This document shows, in pieces, positions 27,901 through 41,193 of a DNA stretch of 64,000 nt. Origin of the DNA: Hymenolepis diminuta. Taxonomy: Eukaryota; Platyhelminthes; Cestoda; Cyclophyllidea; Hymenolepididae. The position numbers were made by a program, and so were the translations under genes. Positions within the stretch are counted from its first letter, which is position 1. The number at the start of each line of letters is the position of its first letter. Location of the stretch: positions 746,298-810,297 of the forward strand of contig CAADRB010000046.1 of the NCBI GenBank assembly GCA_900708905.1, read 5' to 3'. The notes under the pieces are model-generated. The model did no database searches, was not told where the DNA came from, and worked only from the letters and a program-made list of their open reading frames with translations.

Positions 27901-30900
27901 AGAATGATTTATACTCCCTATAAGAAAGTTGACGTTTAATGCTTCAGGAGTTCAAATAAAGTAAGACTTATGACATTCCTACTTCATTACATACCCCCGT
28001 TTCATTCCTTACTAGACCATTTTGTCATTTAGCCCGAAATCCTAAGTATAAGAAAATTGGGGAATGGAGAAACATAACCGTAAGAAAACCAGAACAGTAA
28101 AAGTCAAAATTATTTGCCCAAGGACGGCACCGAAGAAAGCTAAGTGACAGATTACAAATAGACAAGGCGTGAAAGATGAAAAAATTTAACAGAAAATAGT
28201 GGTGGATTAATGAGAATGTTCAATTTACTAACCAGTTCTCCATTTATAAAGCTTTTCTCGTTTAGATAAATAGATTTCCTGAAATTTTTTACAAAATGCT
28301 GGACAACTTTTACATTCAGTACAAAATAGTAAGGAAACCACACAAATTTGTTTCAACAACTAATAACTTTGAGGCCGAAGAATTAACTTTTGACCATATC
28401 GAATGTTGAGTGTTGCGAACTTTAATGGACATAAGAAAAACGGACTAAGTCGGTCAAGCATGCTTTGTCAAGGATATTAAGTGTCTATAAGAACTCCAAA
28501 TATAAATAGGAGATATCTGAAAACATTCCCCCCTCCCCCCTTATATACAGACGGAACAAAGCGATGGAAGGTGACGAACGGAGAAACGGTAGTGGAGAGG
28601 TGATCAATTTGGTGCACGGGAGAAATTGGAGAACCGAATAGACTGAAGAAGCGCCCCTCTGTCCAGTCCCGTTGTTAATATCTGTAACTGAGACAACCAC
28701 CTATCACTCCAGATAATCGGATTACTCTCACTACCATGTGATCTCGCTAACAAGACCTGGGGGATAAAAAACGAATACCTCCATGCAATGTAAGGCATGA
28801 AAAAGCAACCAGCACGAACTGTACCTGTATTAAACAAGGAGATAGCATGGCGTGTTATGAGATACAGAGAGATCTAGCTTACACGTACAGATTCAGAACC
28901 GTGTAAAATAATAAGTGTGAGATTGATAAAGATATTGAAATGCCGAAATCCTGTCTCATGCCTACATAGTATTAAATGGAAATGGCAGACGGAGAACCTC
29001 AATTTACCCAAATAGTTGAGAAATCACTAATCAATTATTTTTTAAAACAAGCACTCTACATCAAATAAAACAGTCGAGAAATAGTTTACGTAAATCGAAT
29101 TTGGAAAGTAGAATGAACACATAAAAGGGGTGAGAAAATGGTGCACCTCTAAAGCGGACAATGTTCGAGTAATGTGAATTTAGAATAAATAGCGAAATGG
29201 GTCAGCAAAATAATAGAGTAACATTCAACTCATTTGCGCCATATAGAATACGAGTGATGTAATTTCTATAAACGATTTTCTATAATCATTCGCATGCTTA
29301 TCAATTTACGTCTTATCACCCAAATCTATGTGCGTCCGTGCTTATACAGCGATTTCCTATTAATCTGCACGATTTCATCATTTACATCCTATTGACACTT
29401 TGCCCCTTCTACATAAATAAAATACACAGGGAGAAGCAATCTCATTGATGCGATATGGATTTGATATGTGATTAAAAACAAAAAGAACTTCATTCCTACT
29501 AATTATCTTCAAAAGATGATGAAGATCTGGTTGTAAAAATAATTCAATCCTCCTCTTTAGACCAAAACGAATCAGTAAAACTTCCAATCACTTGTCGTGA
29601 CCTAGTTGAACCGATAGGTCACGAAATTCCATTATACTTGTCAGGCACCGTCATCCTAACTAGTAAATAAAAACGCGACTACAGGACGTAATCAAGGTCG
29701 ATCTGAGCACAGTCAACATTCATCCTGATGGTGATTTAATTCGTGTTTGTGAGTTAAAATTCTGGCCTTATTTTCGCCTAATGAATATAAAATACGCCTG
29801 TATTATATACTATATAATACTATATTACATACTATATTTGGCCAAGTACGTTTCAAATCCCAACCTGAATGTAAGAACGTAAGTTGTAAGCTAGTAAAAT
29901 CCTGCAGACAAAAAAAATGAACTCAAGGGGTAAGACCGAACATCCAAATTAATTGAATGGCCGATAAAAACGCTGAACATTGTGAAAAAGAATCTGCTCA
30001 GTAATCAAAGGGATAAACCGTGAAATTAAATTTTGAATCATGAAGCAATGAACTAACCATTAAGTAAATATTATACAATTCGAATACAAAAAATCAGTTG
30101 AAGTACCTTTATGCATATTATTTATTATTTACTCTCATTTATCTTTATTGGACCTTACTAATCTGTTTCATTTGCTTCCAGACTACGAAAAAATCGTAAA
30201 ATCTTTTGCTTTGCCACAGGCTATAAAGCAATATGTAGAAACTATTTAGACAAAAATCAAATTTAAACTAAATAACGTAATTAAATAAATGATAAAAAGC
30301 AATAATAATCTCAATAATACCTCAAAAGGGTGAGATGAATTCTTCGAATAAGATGGAACTTGAGATGTTGACACTTGTCTTGAGGACGAGAAATAACTCA
30401 AGGAGTTGCCATTTCGTCTAATTATTTCTAATAAAATAACGGATAAATAATAATCATTTTTTATAAATGGATAATCATCAATAGTTCGGTTACTAACCAC
30501 CGGGAGTTGGGCCGGAAACCTGTTCAGGCACCATATGCAAAACTTTCGTGAGTTGGGTTATCCACTCGCTCATTTCTTCAGGAGTATTTGCAGAGAAGAG
30601 ATAATCCCGTCTTTTGTCTCGATAAGTTGTTTGCACAACAAAGACATTTGGAAGCTGGTTTCCCACTTTCTGTTCATAAATACAATCACATGAATTTAGA
30701 TCAACACAGCCTAAAAACACAAGACTAGTGTAGTCAAGTACTGTAATCAAATATATCAAATTAGGAAACACTAAATATATTACCTCTGGGACTTTTATCA
30801 GACTCTTTGTGATAATACTCAAAGAATATCTGAGTTTCTGTTGTATTTCTAATCTTGTAAAAGATGCAGAACCGTTTCTTCCATCGCTATAGAAATAATA

Positions 30901-30981
30901 ATTGTCATCAATTAAAACATTAATACTTATGTTATTAATCATCCGAACCACTACCTACCGGTTCTAGAAGAACATTGCATC
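15953..30981 (-). CDS. GAB: GAB/DOS-family docking adaptor (PH domain, Grb2- and SHP2-type motifs)
   Basis: Exons in transcript order: 30981-30959 (tentative), 30886-30784, 30710-30498, 30427-30321, possibly 28278-28233 and 27400-27290, then 24145-24062, 22249-22144, 20682-20626, 20539-20386, 20310-20085, 16261-15953 (TAG). The phases agree within each block; 27290 to 24145 is not bridged. Exons 2-3 encode a PH domain (RWKKRFCIF, then EEMSEWITQL). The middle is low-complexity, rich in S, T, P, D and E. It has three Y-x-N sites, the Grb2 SH2 consensus: YVNL, YFNV and YHNA. The last exon has IQYLDAENLDF, a VPPKP stretch, and GYSELDVRRTKAL near the C-terminus. These recall the GAB1 pair YLDLDL and DYVVVDQQKTLAL, which bind the tandem SH2 domains of SHP2. 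GAB proteins act below receptor tyrosine kinases at the membrane. The start codon and PH strand 1 were not found. IRS/DOK types are less likely because no PTB domain is visible. Confidence 0.75.
19060..19350 (+). repeat. Solo-LTR-like dispersed repeat, copy 2
   Basis: Lies in the last GAB intron, antisense to the gene. Core CAGTGTGGCCATTGGCTAGA at about 19138, upstream block CTTGCTGAAC shared with copy 4, and the downstream CATCTTTTATACAT plus TAGACTT shared with copy 1. The terminal signal is eroded to AATAGAGAT. Confidence 0.62.
25565..25680 (-). repeat. tRNA-derived SINE copy, minus strand
   Basis: The reverse complement has CATTGGTGCACATCCAGTGA followed by GGATGGCCAACCG and GGCTAATTTCGG, closely matching the tail of the copy at 63700-63902 (CATTGGCGCGTACCCAATGA, ATGGTCAACCG, GGTTAATTCT). 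The tRNA-like head is decayed. It lies in the unbridged GAB intron region and is sense relative to GAB. Confidence 0.6.
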
Positions 30982-33799
30982 CTGTACAAAAAATCTAAAG
31001 TGAATGGAATCAATTATGTTTTATTCAATACATTTAATCCATGATTTTTAGGTCTTTGTGGCGATGAAGGAGCCTTTCGAAGATATCCTTTCACTAAAAC
31101 CTCACGTCTTAAAAATAATTACGAATAAAACAACGAACCCGATAGGTTTCCGCTCGTTCATAACATCAAGCAAGAAGTATGAAGTATTGCGTTTTTGTGA
31201 CCTTCATTAAGCACAAAGATGTTATCCAATGAAAAATATGATACAGAGACTACCAATCATCGAATTAGAAATAGAAACCAATCCTATCATCCTGACGATC
31301 ACATGATTGACAATCAAAATGTTTTCAGGAATAATATTAAATCGTATTAACACTTCACACAAAACAATACAAGTTTACATTATTTTGTAATAAGAGCAAA
31401 TTAACATAATGAATAAGCCTCGGCATTTATAAACGAATTATAAAACAAATTAATAAGGTATATTAAATAATTGTGGCATGAGGAATACAAAGAGACTTAA
31501 TTGTTATTCATTCAGAAGAATTAAAATTGAAGAGTTCTGATATTATCGATTTATCTGGAGGGAAGAGAAACCCTCAGAATACATTATGAAGAAAATTTCC
31601 ACCCAAGCATTGCAAAGATTTAAGGAATACCCTTCAGAATAGCAAAATCTTATTATCAGGGTATTGCTGCATCAAAGTCATTGCAATTAATTTTGTCAAA
31701 AGATATGTCATAGAGCCATTTTTCAGATAAATTAACTTGATTTGAATTAATTGATGCGTCCATTAGAAGATAAATTTCACGTAATAGAGTTTATTGTTAA
31801 TTCAATGATAAAAGCTTATGATTTTTGGTAATTCCTATTTAAGTCATATTTGATGGTTAGAATGCGGGAATCAATCCATAAGTGTGTTTTATGGAAGTAT
31901 AGAAACAATTCAGCCATTGACGATGCGAACTAAAAAGTTGATCAAATAATGTCCCAGTTAACAATTTGTCAGAAAACTTATGGTGACGATGACTAAGATC
32001 TCAGACATACGGTTCTATCACAAGTGGAGATATAGTAATAAGATCTCAGTGTTTTTAAAATATGAGAAATTAAAAAAGTATCAAAAATACTCATTAACTG
32101 TTGGTCTTGATGCAGGAGATGTCATTGCCTTCGATTGCTAATTATTTAATCACTTCATAAAGACTTGTACTATCTCCTACCCTTTTTAACTTTTGTGTTT
32201 GTCCTGAATCTGAATATCTAAATTGATTGAATGTAAATAACTGAATTCATTTATTGAAATTAATTTTTATGACGAGTTATCTGCAATAGAAACAAATCAA
32301 TTTTTGGTTGTGAAAAATTACACATGAAATAATTTTTCATCGGGTCACTAATGTAAGATGGTAAAATACAGGTGCAAAAGTAATTTCCCAGCACCCTATG
32401 CACAGGTTAGGTTTTCCGTATTGAACATTAACATGTCTTTAGCCACTTCATATTCTCAGCTAGGAACCAAGCGAAGACATTTTTGAAATCAGTGATATTA
32501 ACCCTAAATATTATGCCTCTGAAATATTTGTACAGATATCAAGTTCCTATGATAAACTCCATTGTTTTAATAAACTTAAAATTTAATCAGTCAAAATTGT
32601 TATTTACAATGTCATTGTCTCGTTCTTCTTAAGTTCCATTAATCTTATATAGTTTGTAAATTTCATTTATTTTTAAGAAAATCTTATGATGACTACTATT
32701 TCAACATCATTCAATGCGTTTATTAGAGAGGAGACAAGATATTCGGAAGCACCTTTTATTGGCACTCATATACGACAATCTGGGAGGGTAAACAGAGAAT
32801 CTGTCATACAGACAACACTTTAACGTAAACAGCACTAGTAAGTGTTACAATGAATATCTAACTTTATTATTTTATTACTTGTAAAAAACCTATTTCGAAT
32901 TCGAATAATCAAGACATTAGGAATCTGTTTTGAGCAACGACAGTAATAACATTAAATATATTTAGACAAAGTACTCTATTAGTAGTAGCACTATCCTGAA
33001 GGAAGGATGGTCTTTGAAATCTTTAAAAAGAACTAGTATTCAAATATAGTAAACAGTGCACCCATATGCTTAACGTATATCCGTCTTTCATATTAACTCA
33101 GTTTAATGATGATATGTTATAGACTGAAAAATTTTTTTGTAACCCATCGGTTTATTATACATCAAATATATAAATGAACAATTGGTACATTTTCATTCAT
33201 TTTTAAAATGGACGGACATTTCTACGAAATCCCGAACAAGAGTCTTTGTGTTTCTGCTATCAAAACAGAAGCTTCTTGAGTTTTAAAATTTTGAATATCA
33301 GAAAGTTTTTTATTAATATGTAAATCACTTTTTGAAGATGTATAATGGAGTTTGCATTAACTTCACCTGAGGTGGATGATATGAAATTGATCGGTGTTTA
33401 TTAAAGTCGTTGGTTTGGCCTGTGTAAATACTAACCGTGAAATGAAATGTAGTTATATAATTTATTTTGCAGTTTATTTACCTTGAATCCTTATTATGGT
33501 TGCAGTCATAGAAATTTTTTTAGTGAAAAATTTTGTCTAATTTATCATTAAACAGTTCATTTAACAAAATGGTCATTGATATTCAAGAAAACTGTTTCAC
33601 AGTTAGAGGCTGAAACTTATTCAAATGTAATATTCTTATGCTTTTCTGAGCTGTATTTTCGTGGTATAGATTTGGGCCTTGTATTCTTTAGCAAACTTTT
33701 GGTTTAAATTCTTCATATCACTTTGCTTAAATTAAGTTGCCGTAATTTCCGTTGTAGAAAACACAACTCGAAATCATAATTTGGCTTATTTTTATTAAA
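30982..33799. other. Divergent intergenic region between GAB and RBM48
   Basis: AT-rich and without a convincing exon on either strand. It should hold the RBM48 promoter and, if not further right, the first coding exon and promoter of GAB. I searched for a minus-strand exon with the expected G-W-L start of the PH domain and did not find one. Confidence 0.5.
33748..33757 (+). other. Splice-acceptor-like site upstream of the RBM48 start
   Basis: A pyrimidine-rich tract ends in TAG at 33757, 42 nt before the ATG at 33800. It could be the 3' end of a 5'-UTR intron or a spliced-leader trans-splicing acceptor; flatworms use both. The sequence alone cannot separate these, or exclude chance. Confidence 0.3.
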
Positions 33800-36700
33800 A
33801 TGACCGAGGAGTTGAAGCCTCTTCCTCATCATAGGAAAGTTGGTCCTTGTTTAACGCGTCCTCCTTATAGAGATGGCAAGTGTAAGAAAGCTGTGAAGGT
33901 AATTTGGGAAATCAATTTTTTACACATTTAGGTCTTTACCATTGCAGATGAGTCCATGTATGTTCTTATTTTTGGGGTTCCATCCATTGATTTATTGAAA
34001 CTCCTCACCGAAAAGCTTCAACAAATATCTCCTGTTCAAAGTATTCGTAAGGTAGATTATCCAGATCCGGAAGCCTTCACGGATACATACCTTGTGAAAT
34101 TCGACACTGTTAACTCTGCCCGGTATGGTGCATTTTTAAACTCTCCTACTTAAAACTATAAGTAGCGATAATTATGTCCAGTGCTTAATTCCATTTAGCA
34201 ATGTTAAAAGGCGCCTCGATGATACTTCGTTTTACGGAGGTACTCTACACATCGTATACGCTCCTGAATATGAATCCGTATCAGAATGTCGGGTCAAAAT
34301 GCACACATATCGCAAAATCAATGATGCGGTTGCTAAAAAAGCTGGTTAGTTCATTTTGGTCTTTTTATTTCCTATTTATATTATGGCGTCTGTAGTGCAA
34401 TACTTTACTCTTTATTGCATCTTATAAAGTTATTATTAAACCGGGTAGTAATTATGACTTTTAAATTAATTCACCTTTTAATTTGAAGGGGAGAGGAATT
34501 TGTAAACAGGCTGCTGGAAAGTGTTGCTAAGTATTTGATAACGTTAAAGCTGCCAATTTTTCGAAGGTGAGAGTAGCAATGCAAATTCTTGCTCAGTTTT
34601 CCGTAAACGTTCGCGCATCTGAATCTCTTACTCTTAGCAACATGTATCTTATCGGTTTCCTTCCTAGCCGGACTTTTTCAGTATTCGTATACTATCGAAT
34701 TTCCATCTACTTTGCCGTCTCATTCATACATTTATCAGTGCTATTATGTTATGCAAGTACACTTTCGTGTTACTATTTTTTTGCAATACAATCTAGTGAT
34801 CACTTCATTCCTTCGGAGTTTAACGGGAAAGGTAGTGAATAAGCTGCAACTTTTGTGACGAATTCCTTATTCCAATTGAAGCAAACAATATCGATCTATA
34901 TCTTAATACAGGTGGACATGAATGATCTTTGCATATGCTTCAAGCTTATTTAATCATTTACTCACAGAAAGATCACTTTTACTGATTTTAATTTGTTTAC
35001 AAATACTACCTTAAATTTTTGTAATTGGTGTATTAGTCATTTTTGAATTTCCCTAATTACATTAGGTAACATTCATAGTTAATGAACCCATCGATCTTTA
35101 CAACTGGTTTCTGATTATCTGTTTTCACTTTTTTCTTTGTTTAGCCGCGGAAAAGCAACGTGGGATAAGGGATTACAACCAACATTTCGATGAATCTCTA
35201 CAAATTCCCAATGTACAGCAGGCATCCACATTCACCAGTATTCCTTCAGCATTGGCAACCGGTGTAATTGGGGACACAACCGCATTCAGCAATCCCTACT
35301 CAATGTCTCTACCTATTCCTTCATCCTCTCAGTTCAATGCACTTCAGAGTGGCGACGCCGCCAAAGCTGCGGGACACTTTTGGACTTCGCGTGGCTTTCG
35401 CTCTCCTCCCGTTGTTTCCACAAACGACACCCAGCCATTGATTCAGTCCATTTCAAATCCTCGGTACTCTCACTGGTAAATGTCACGGATCGAAAAGCAT
35501 AAATTTTATATTTGTATTTAAAATCATCCATGTTTTTGCACCTCGCTTTTGCTTAATTTTATTTGCGAAAATAAAAAAAATGGCATCTCTAAGAAACAAC
35601 AGCAACAACTTGACCAGCTTTTAATTATAATTTAATGTTTGCTAAAAATTGAAGTACGCTGCATTTTGTATACCATTTTAGTTGATTGGCTATTCTTTTT
35701 CTCTCCCCCTCGCCATATATTTCAAAGCCCGATTTTGCATCCGTTTTTATTTTAGTTTTAGAAAACTCTTTTGGTGTTAAAATAACTGCTTAGTCCTATT
35801 TTAGATGCTGATATTCAGTTTAGTAATATGGATTATTGTTGTAGCTTTTATGAATGGTTTATTGCGACGATTTGACTTTCAGTATACGTCAAAAACGGTT
35901 ATTGGCGTCTGCAGAACAGCTGCGCTACCGATAAAAGAAAATTTAGGTTGTTGGGTCATTAATTTATTTTTCTAGTAATATATTTCTTTACCATGGGTTA
36001 TTGACATGAACTTAATTCCTCAAGAATTTCCCCTCTTTATCCGCGAAAGTTTTTGAAGAAAAGCTTCATTTGAGCCATTACTATTTGGTGTGGCAATGTA
36101 TTTTGAAAAATTTTCCCATCAAATGAAGGCTGCAAGATCCCATCTTTATTGTTCAAAACTGAGTCGAAGAAGTATCTTATACCATTTTTTGTGAATGGAA
36201 GACAATTAAATGTCTCTGAATTCTATCTTATTTGACTCTCCTTCTAGAAACTGATTCTCGGTTTATAGTTACAATAAGCACTTATCATAATTAGGACTTT
36301 TAAGACCACGTCGTAGGGGTCTTGCATTTTATTCACATCTTATTCATTTCACTGTCGTGGATAAATCGCTAGATACCCCAATCGTATCGGGTTATCAGTA
36401 CTTCGGGAAAATCTTCCTTTTTCCAAAAGAAAGCAGCATCGAATAGTGAGTTAAGTTGAAGGATTCATATGCACATATTAATCATTACCACCGTAAAGGC
36501 TTTTTTGCCCGCCTTCATTTCTGTTCCCGTCATTCGTCCCCTGCGTTTTTATCGCCCTTTAAATTGATCAGTATCTAGATAATGAATAAGGCACGGATTT
36601 AATAATTCCTTTTCCTAATTTGAAGTTTTCAAACGAGAAAACAATTTTGACTTGCCTTTGGATCTCATACCTTTCGGATGACTCATACCTCTCTTCTGCT

Positions 36701-39700
36701 CCAGTAGAGTGAGATATAGAAAATGGTCCACTCATCGTCTTTGACTTTCTACCACATGAGGCTCTGTTTACATTGAATATATGGTTATTAGTCAGGTTAA
36801 CCAAAGGCCCCACATTCAATGCCTTCAGGGCAGATATGTTTCTCAATACTTATATCCAGGAGAGGAATATTTGGTAATTATTTCGATAACTCTATGTATA
36901 AAAGATGCGTGAAGGGATTATGTATTAATTTATTCTATATTCTTTTTTAATCTAGATATATGTTCACTTGAATAAGAATGATTGACGTTTATTTTAGATT
37001 GTCAAATCATTGCTTATCCCCAAAGTTTATCTTAAACGTAGTTCTGTTGAGGCTATCCGAGTACTGGCATCAACCAGTACGATCAGTGAGTTCTCCGCCT
37101 TGCCCACGAAGTGCACCTCTACGTCGATTATTGATTTGGACTCGTAATATCTAGCTTTGACTCAGCTAATCTGTCTGCCTTTCACTAGGTTTTATAATCG
37201 CTTTTTTTCCTTCTCCCTATTTTAATTACTATTCCCATACCTCTCGCATTTCTTATGTTTGATCAATATATCTTGGTCGATTCTTGGATTGTATTTACAA
37301 ATAAAGGATGGTTGTGCATTTGATGGTCATAAAATTACTGCATTGGCTAGCTGGGATTTAACTAATTTTCCATTTCACGAATATTTTGAACCCCGCGTTT
37401 ATGTATTCTATATAATTAGAATTGTCAGGAGTCAAATGTGTCGTTGAGGCTCCAGTTTAAGCTTTACATGTGAAATCTATTGAATGTTTTAAAATTCCTG
37501 ATCAAATTATTGTCTTTTGACACAAAATTAAGATCTGCCGGTAAATGCGAATGACTTAAGTGATATTTATATTGATCTGTTTTGATCAAAAGAGGGCTGC
37601 CGAAATGTAAGCTCCAGGATGTCATTCCCTTCCCGAGATGTTTATTGAAAAATGAAATTTCTTCCAATTAGCTTACTGTCTACCAAATAAATCGTCAAAC
37701 TGTAGTTTCTCCTTAAATACTCAGACGCCTAACCCCTATTTTTCCTTGATTTAAATTTGCCTTATCGCATCTCCATACTCCAGTACTGCGCCGCGCCCAG
37801 ATTTGCATTCCAAATTCTGACGTGATGGTAAAAAGAAATACAACCTCTCCGTCACTCTTGTATCACCTAGGCAACATAGGCTACCAACTTTATTTAAACA
37901 AGTTAAACAAGTTAAATCATTTTATTGACCTCTGCGTTAAATACCTCGTCGTGTATTATCCGAATGTTATTATTGGCTTTCTCTCCCTCTGTAAATGTCC
38001 TTTTCCCAAATTAGCACAAAATATCGGCAACCTTTTTCATGGCCTTTTCGAAACATTCGCATATAATCCAGTAAGAAAAATAAATAACTATCTATATTTT
38101 TACACATTTCTTATTCGCTCTTCCTAGCTGTCATACTGTAATTAATGTTCACTAGCTTTTATAATTAAGTTAGTGTTATTTTGGCTCAGAGAAACGGATT
38201 CTATGATAACTCCCTCATTTCATTTGTAAATGCTGAAATGTTTACACCATTAATTTTGCTCATTTTTTCCTAATAACAAATTTGGTTTATATTCATTGAA
38301 CAAGGCAGTTACAAGAGGTAGGCAAGAGTGAAGCACTAAGAGTCTAATTCTGAAGTGCCCGGGTTAATATAGCCTCTAATACCTTCTTATTAAATTGAAA
38401 TATTTCAGGACATTCGGTTCAATTGGAGTGTAGTTCTGAGTAAATTTGTAATAGATATCATCTTTAACGTACAAAGGTTTGAATGAATTTGTACTAATTA
38501 GCTTGCATTTCACAAATCAGGTCCAATTTGTTTAATAGCAATAGAAAACTTGTGTCTGAAATTGCAGTAGTTTAGCGGTGATGTCAATTCTATCTTTATT
38601 AGTATTAGGTTGTTGAAGGATTAGCGTTTGTGTTTCCAGTTGTATTCTATGTTGGTTGATCGGCAATTGATTTGAATACGTCTACCATTGGCTTACTAAT
38701 ATCGATTAATTAACCAAAAATCCAATTCTTTACAAGGTCTCTAGAATTTAAAAAATTAAGTTTCTGATTGGTGTTTCCAATGCCGATCAAAAGGGATAAA
38801 TCGTTATCTGTCAGATTTCATTTAATTAATCTCTCTACATTACCATAAGGACATGAAGTTCGAATTGGATAATTAAACAAAAAGTTCACTTAACGAAAGG
38901 GATCATTTAAAATTCTTATCAACTATTTAAATCAAATATAGATACATGACTGTTGTTATTAGAGGAAAACATCTTTCGTCCTCCAAAGGTTTGGGTTGCT
39001 CTTAAGCTAGGGATCTTGATAGGATTCTAGATGATTTCATTCCATTCAAAAGATCTTAGTTCAGCATATTTTAAGAAATTTTACTGGATGCTGTTTTTCT
39101 AAGAATGATGGATATATTCGGAAAATTACTTTCGAAAAGTTGTTTTTTTTCACAATTAAAATTGGTAACTAATAAAAATGTGCATGCTGAATTACACCTG
39201 TTTAGAAGAGTTGACGCTTAGTGTATTCCTCACTATGACTTACAAGCAGTTAATTATCACAAGTTGAGATTTGCCAATAGTTCCAATTTAAATAAATTTA
39301 TTGATTTCCAACTACTAAGATTTCATCTATAATTCCACGCTGATGTTTGACGAAAATCTCATTCTCTTTTGTTTCCCATCTTTTCGAAGTATTTTTTTTT
39401 TGTTTAACTTCTGGTACAATTTTTAACTAATTAAGTTTTGTTAATTAAAGCATAAAATTTCCCTTCTTCCTCTTTTTCGCTCTTCCCTCCGTTCTTTCAC
39501 CATTCATTAAAGTCTCTATCCCTCCCAGACAATTACTGCATTCCTCTAGTTAACATTATTTCTTCTCCTACAGTTATTATTACGGTTTGCTTCTGTTGTG
39601 TACAATTAAATTTCTGTTCCTTCTATACTGCTAAAATAGCCCTTTGATTGGATTGAAGTGTCCTCTTTTTCACGAGCATTTTAATGGCAATTTCATTTCC

Positions 39701-41140
39701 TTTATGTGCGAAGAATTGTATCATCAGCTGCATCTGTTCCTCATGTGTGCACTTTAAATGATCTGAATTATAGTAGGAGTATTCAGGAATTCAAATCCTA
39801 TTGTAGTGATTTGGTTTTATGCTCCCATCCTTTAAATGGGATCTATAAAATGTTTATTATTTGCAAACATCTTCCACCACTTTCTCTTTCCCCTAAATTT
39901 ACTCTTTGTTAAATGAATGTTTCCATATTTACACGTGAACTGCTTATATTTTTATGGCTGGTATTACCACCAGCCAAAATCACTTGTATTAATTACATAT
40001 ATGCGTGTCTTGGTATGGTAGTTTACGCAAGTTACTCTCTTTGAAGAGTTGAACTCTTCTCTGGTAAATTCAATTTTATAGGTGGTTGAAATGAAATGTT
40101 GGTTTTATCCCCTTCCTCTCTTCCTTATCCTGTTAGTGATTTCCGTTTCTGTTCAGCTGGTTCGTTCTTGGTAAAAGTCGCTTTGATTTTGCCACTCCCC
40201 AATCCATCATCATATGTCGTGTTCCTCTAAAATTATATACATACGTATCTTTAAATCGGGAAGAAAAAGCCCTCCCTCAGCGTTTTCCGTTTGTTGAACT
40301 TGTGGGAATGCCAATTTCTGATTAATTTCTCTTCAATTACACACTCTGATTTTGGGTGTGAAAGAGAGAACTCGTAAAACTGTCGAATTTTGGAGAAATT
40401 AAAACTTGATGCGAACACATCAATTTTTGTGAAGGAATTCGTTTTAGTGCAACATAATTGCTGATAGCTCTTCCCCTCTGAGTCTGAAGGGAACCACTTT
40501 GTCACAATTGCTTTTTCTCCCACTCTCTCTCATTTCCCACCTCCTTCGTAACGCAGTACATTATTCCACGCCTTGATTCTCTTCTGCCCTCTCCCCTGTG
40601 TTTGTTTTATGATCTTAGCGTGCAAATCTCAAATGAGTTTGAGAGTTTCATCAAAATTATCTCGGCATTTGAAAGACGACCTTAAATTCCTGTTTAAAGT
40701 CTCCGAACGAAAGATGATTTGTTAACGAATGATTGGATGAGTTTGTATGTTGGCATCGACTTAGTTTATAAATGAAAATTGAATGCTCTTATAGTATTAT
40801 AAAAGATGTAAATAAAGTCGGAGTCCTTCAAGACAAATTTCTTAGTAAGAATTAAATTTTTCTATGGTCTACAAGTAGATAAATCAGAAGACCGTGAGTT
40901 GAGTGGAGACCAATGTGGGTAGGAACCAATGTCACCGAATTTTAAAGTGAGGGAAAGCGAGAATGAAGTTCGGGTAACCTTTATACCCAGTGTCTTTAAA
41001 CATAGGCAATTAGCTGAGTTATCCCAAGGGAGAGGCAAGTGAAAATCGATGCTTGATAACCTACCATTGCGATTTGAACGCATGAGCTGGNNNNNNNNNN
41101 NNNNNNNNNNNNNNNNNNNNNNNNNNNNNNNNNNNNNNNN

Positions 41141-41193
<53 letters not shown>

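Noticed and set aside
35477..35479. TAA as the RBM48 stop codon at the end of exon 4
   Set aside because: The stop is created by reading through a good donor (CACTG|GTAAAT), and the exon at 45365 fits in phase and supplies the conserved C-terminal RBM48 block.
36568..36846. Minus-strand 92-codon ORF with exon-like edges (GAGAG|GTATGAG donor), tested as the GAB first exon
   Set aside because: It leaves in phase 2, whereas the PH exon at 30981 needs phase 1, and it has no PH-like sequence.
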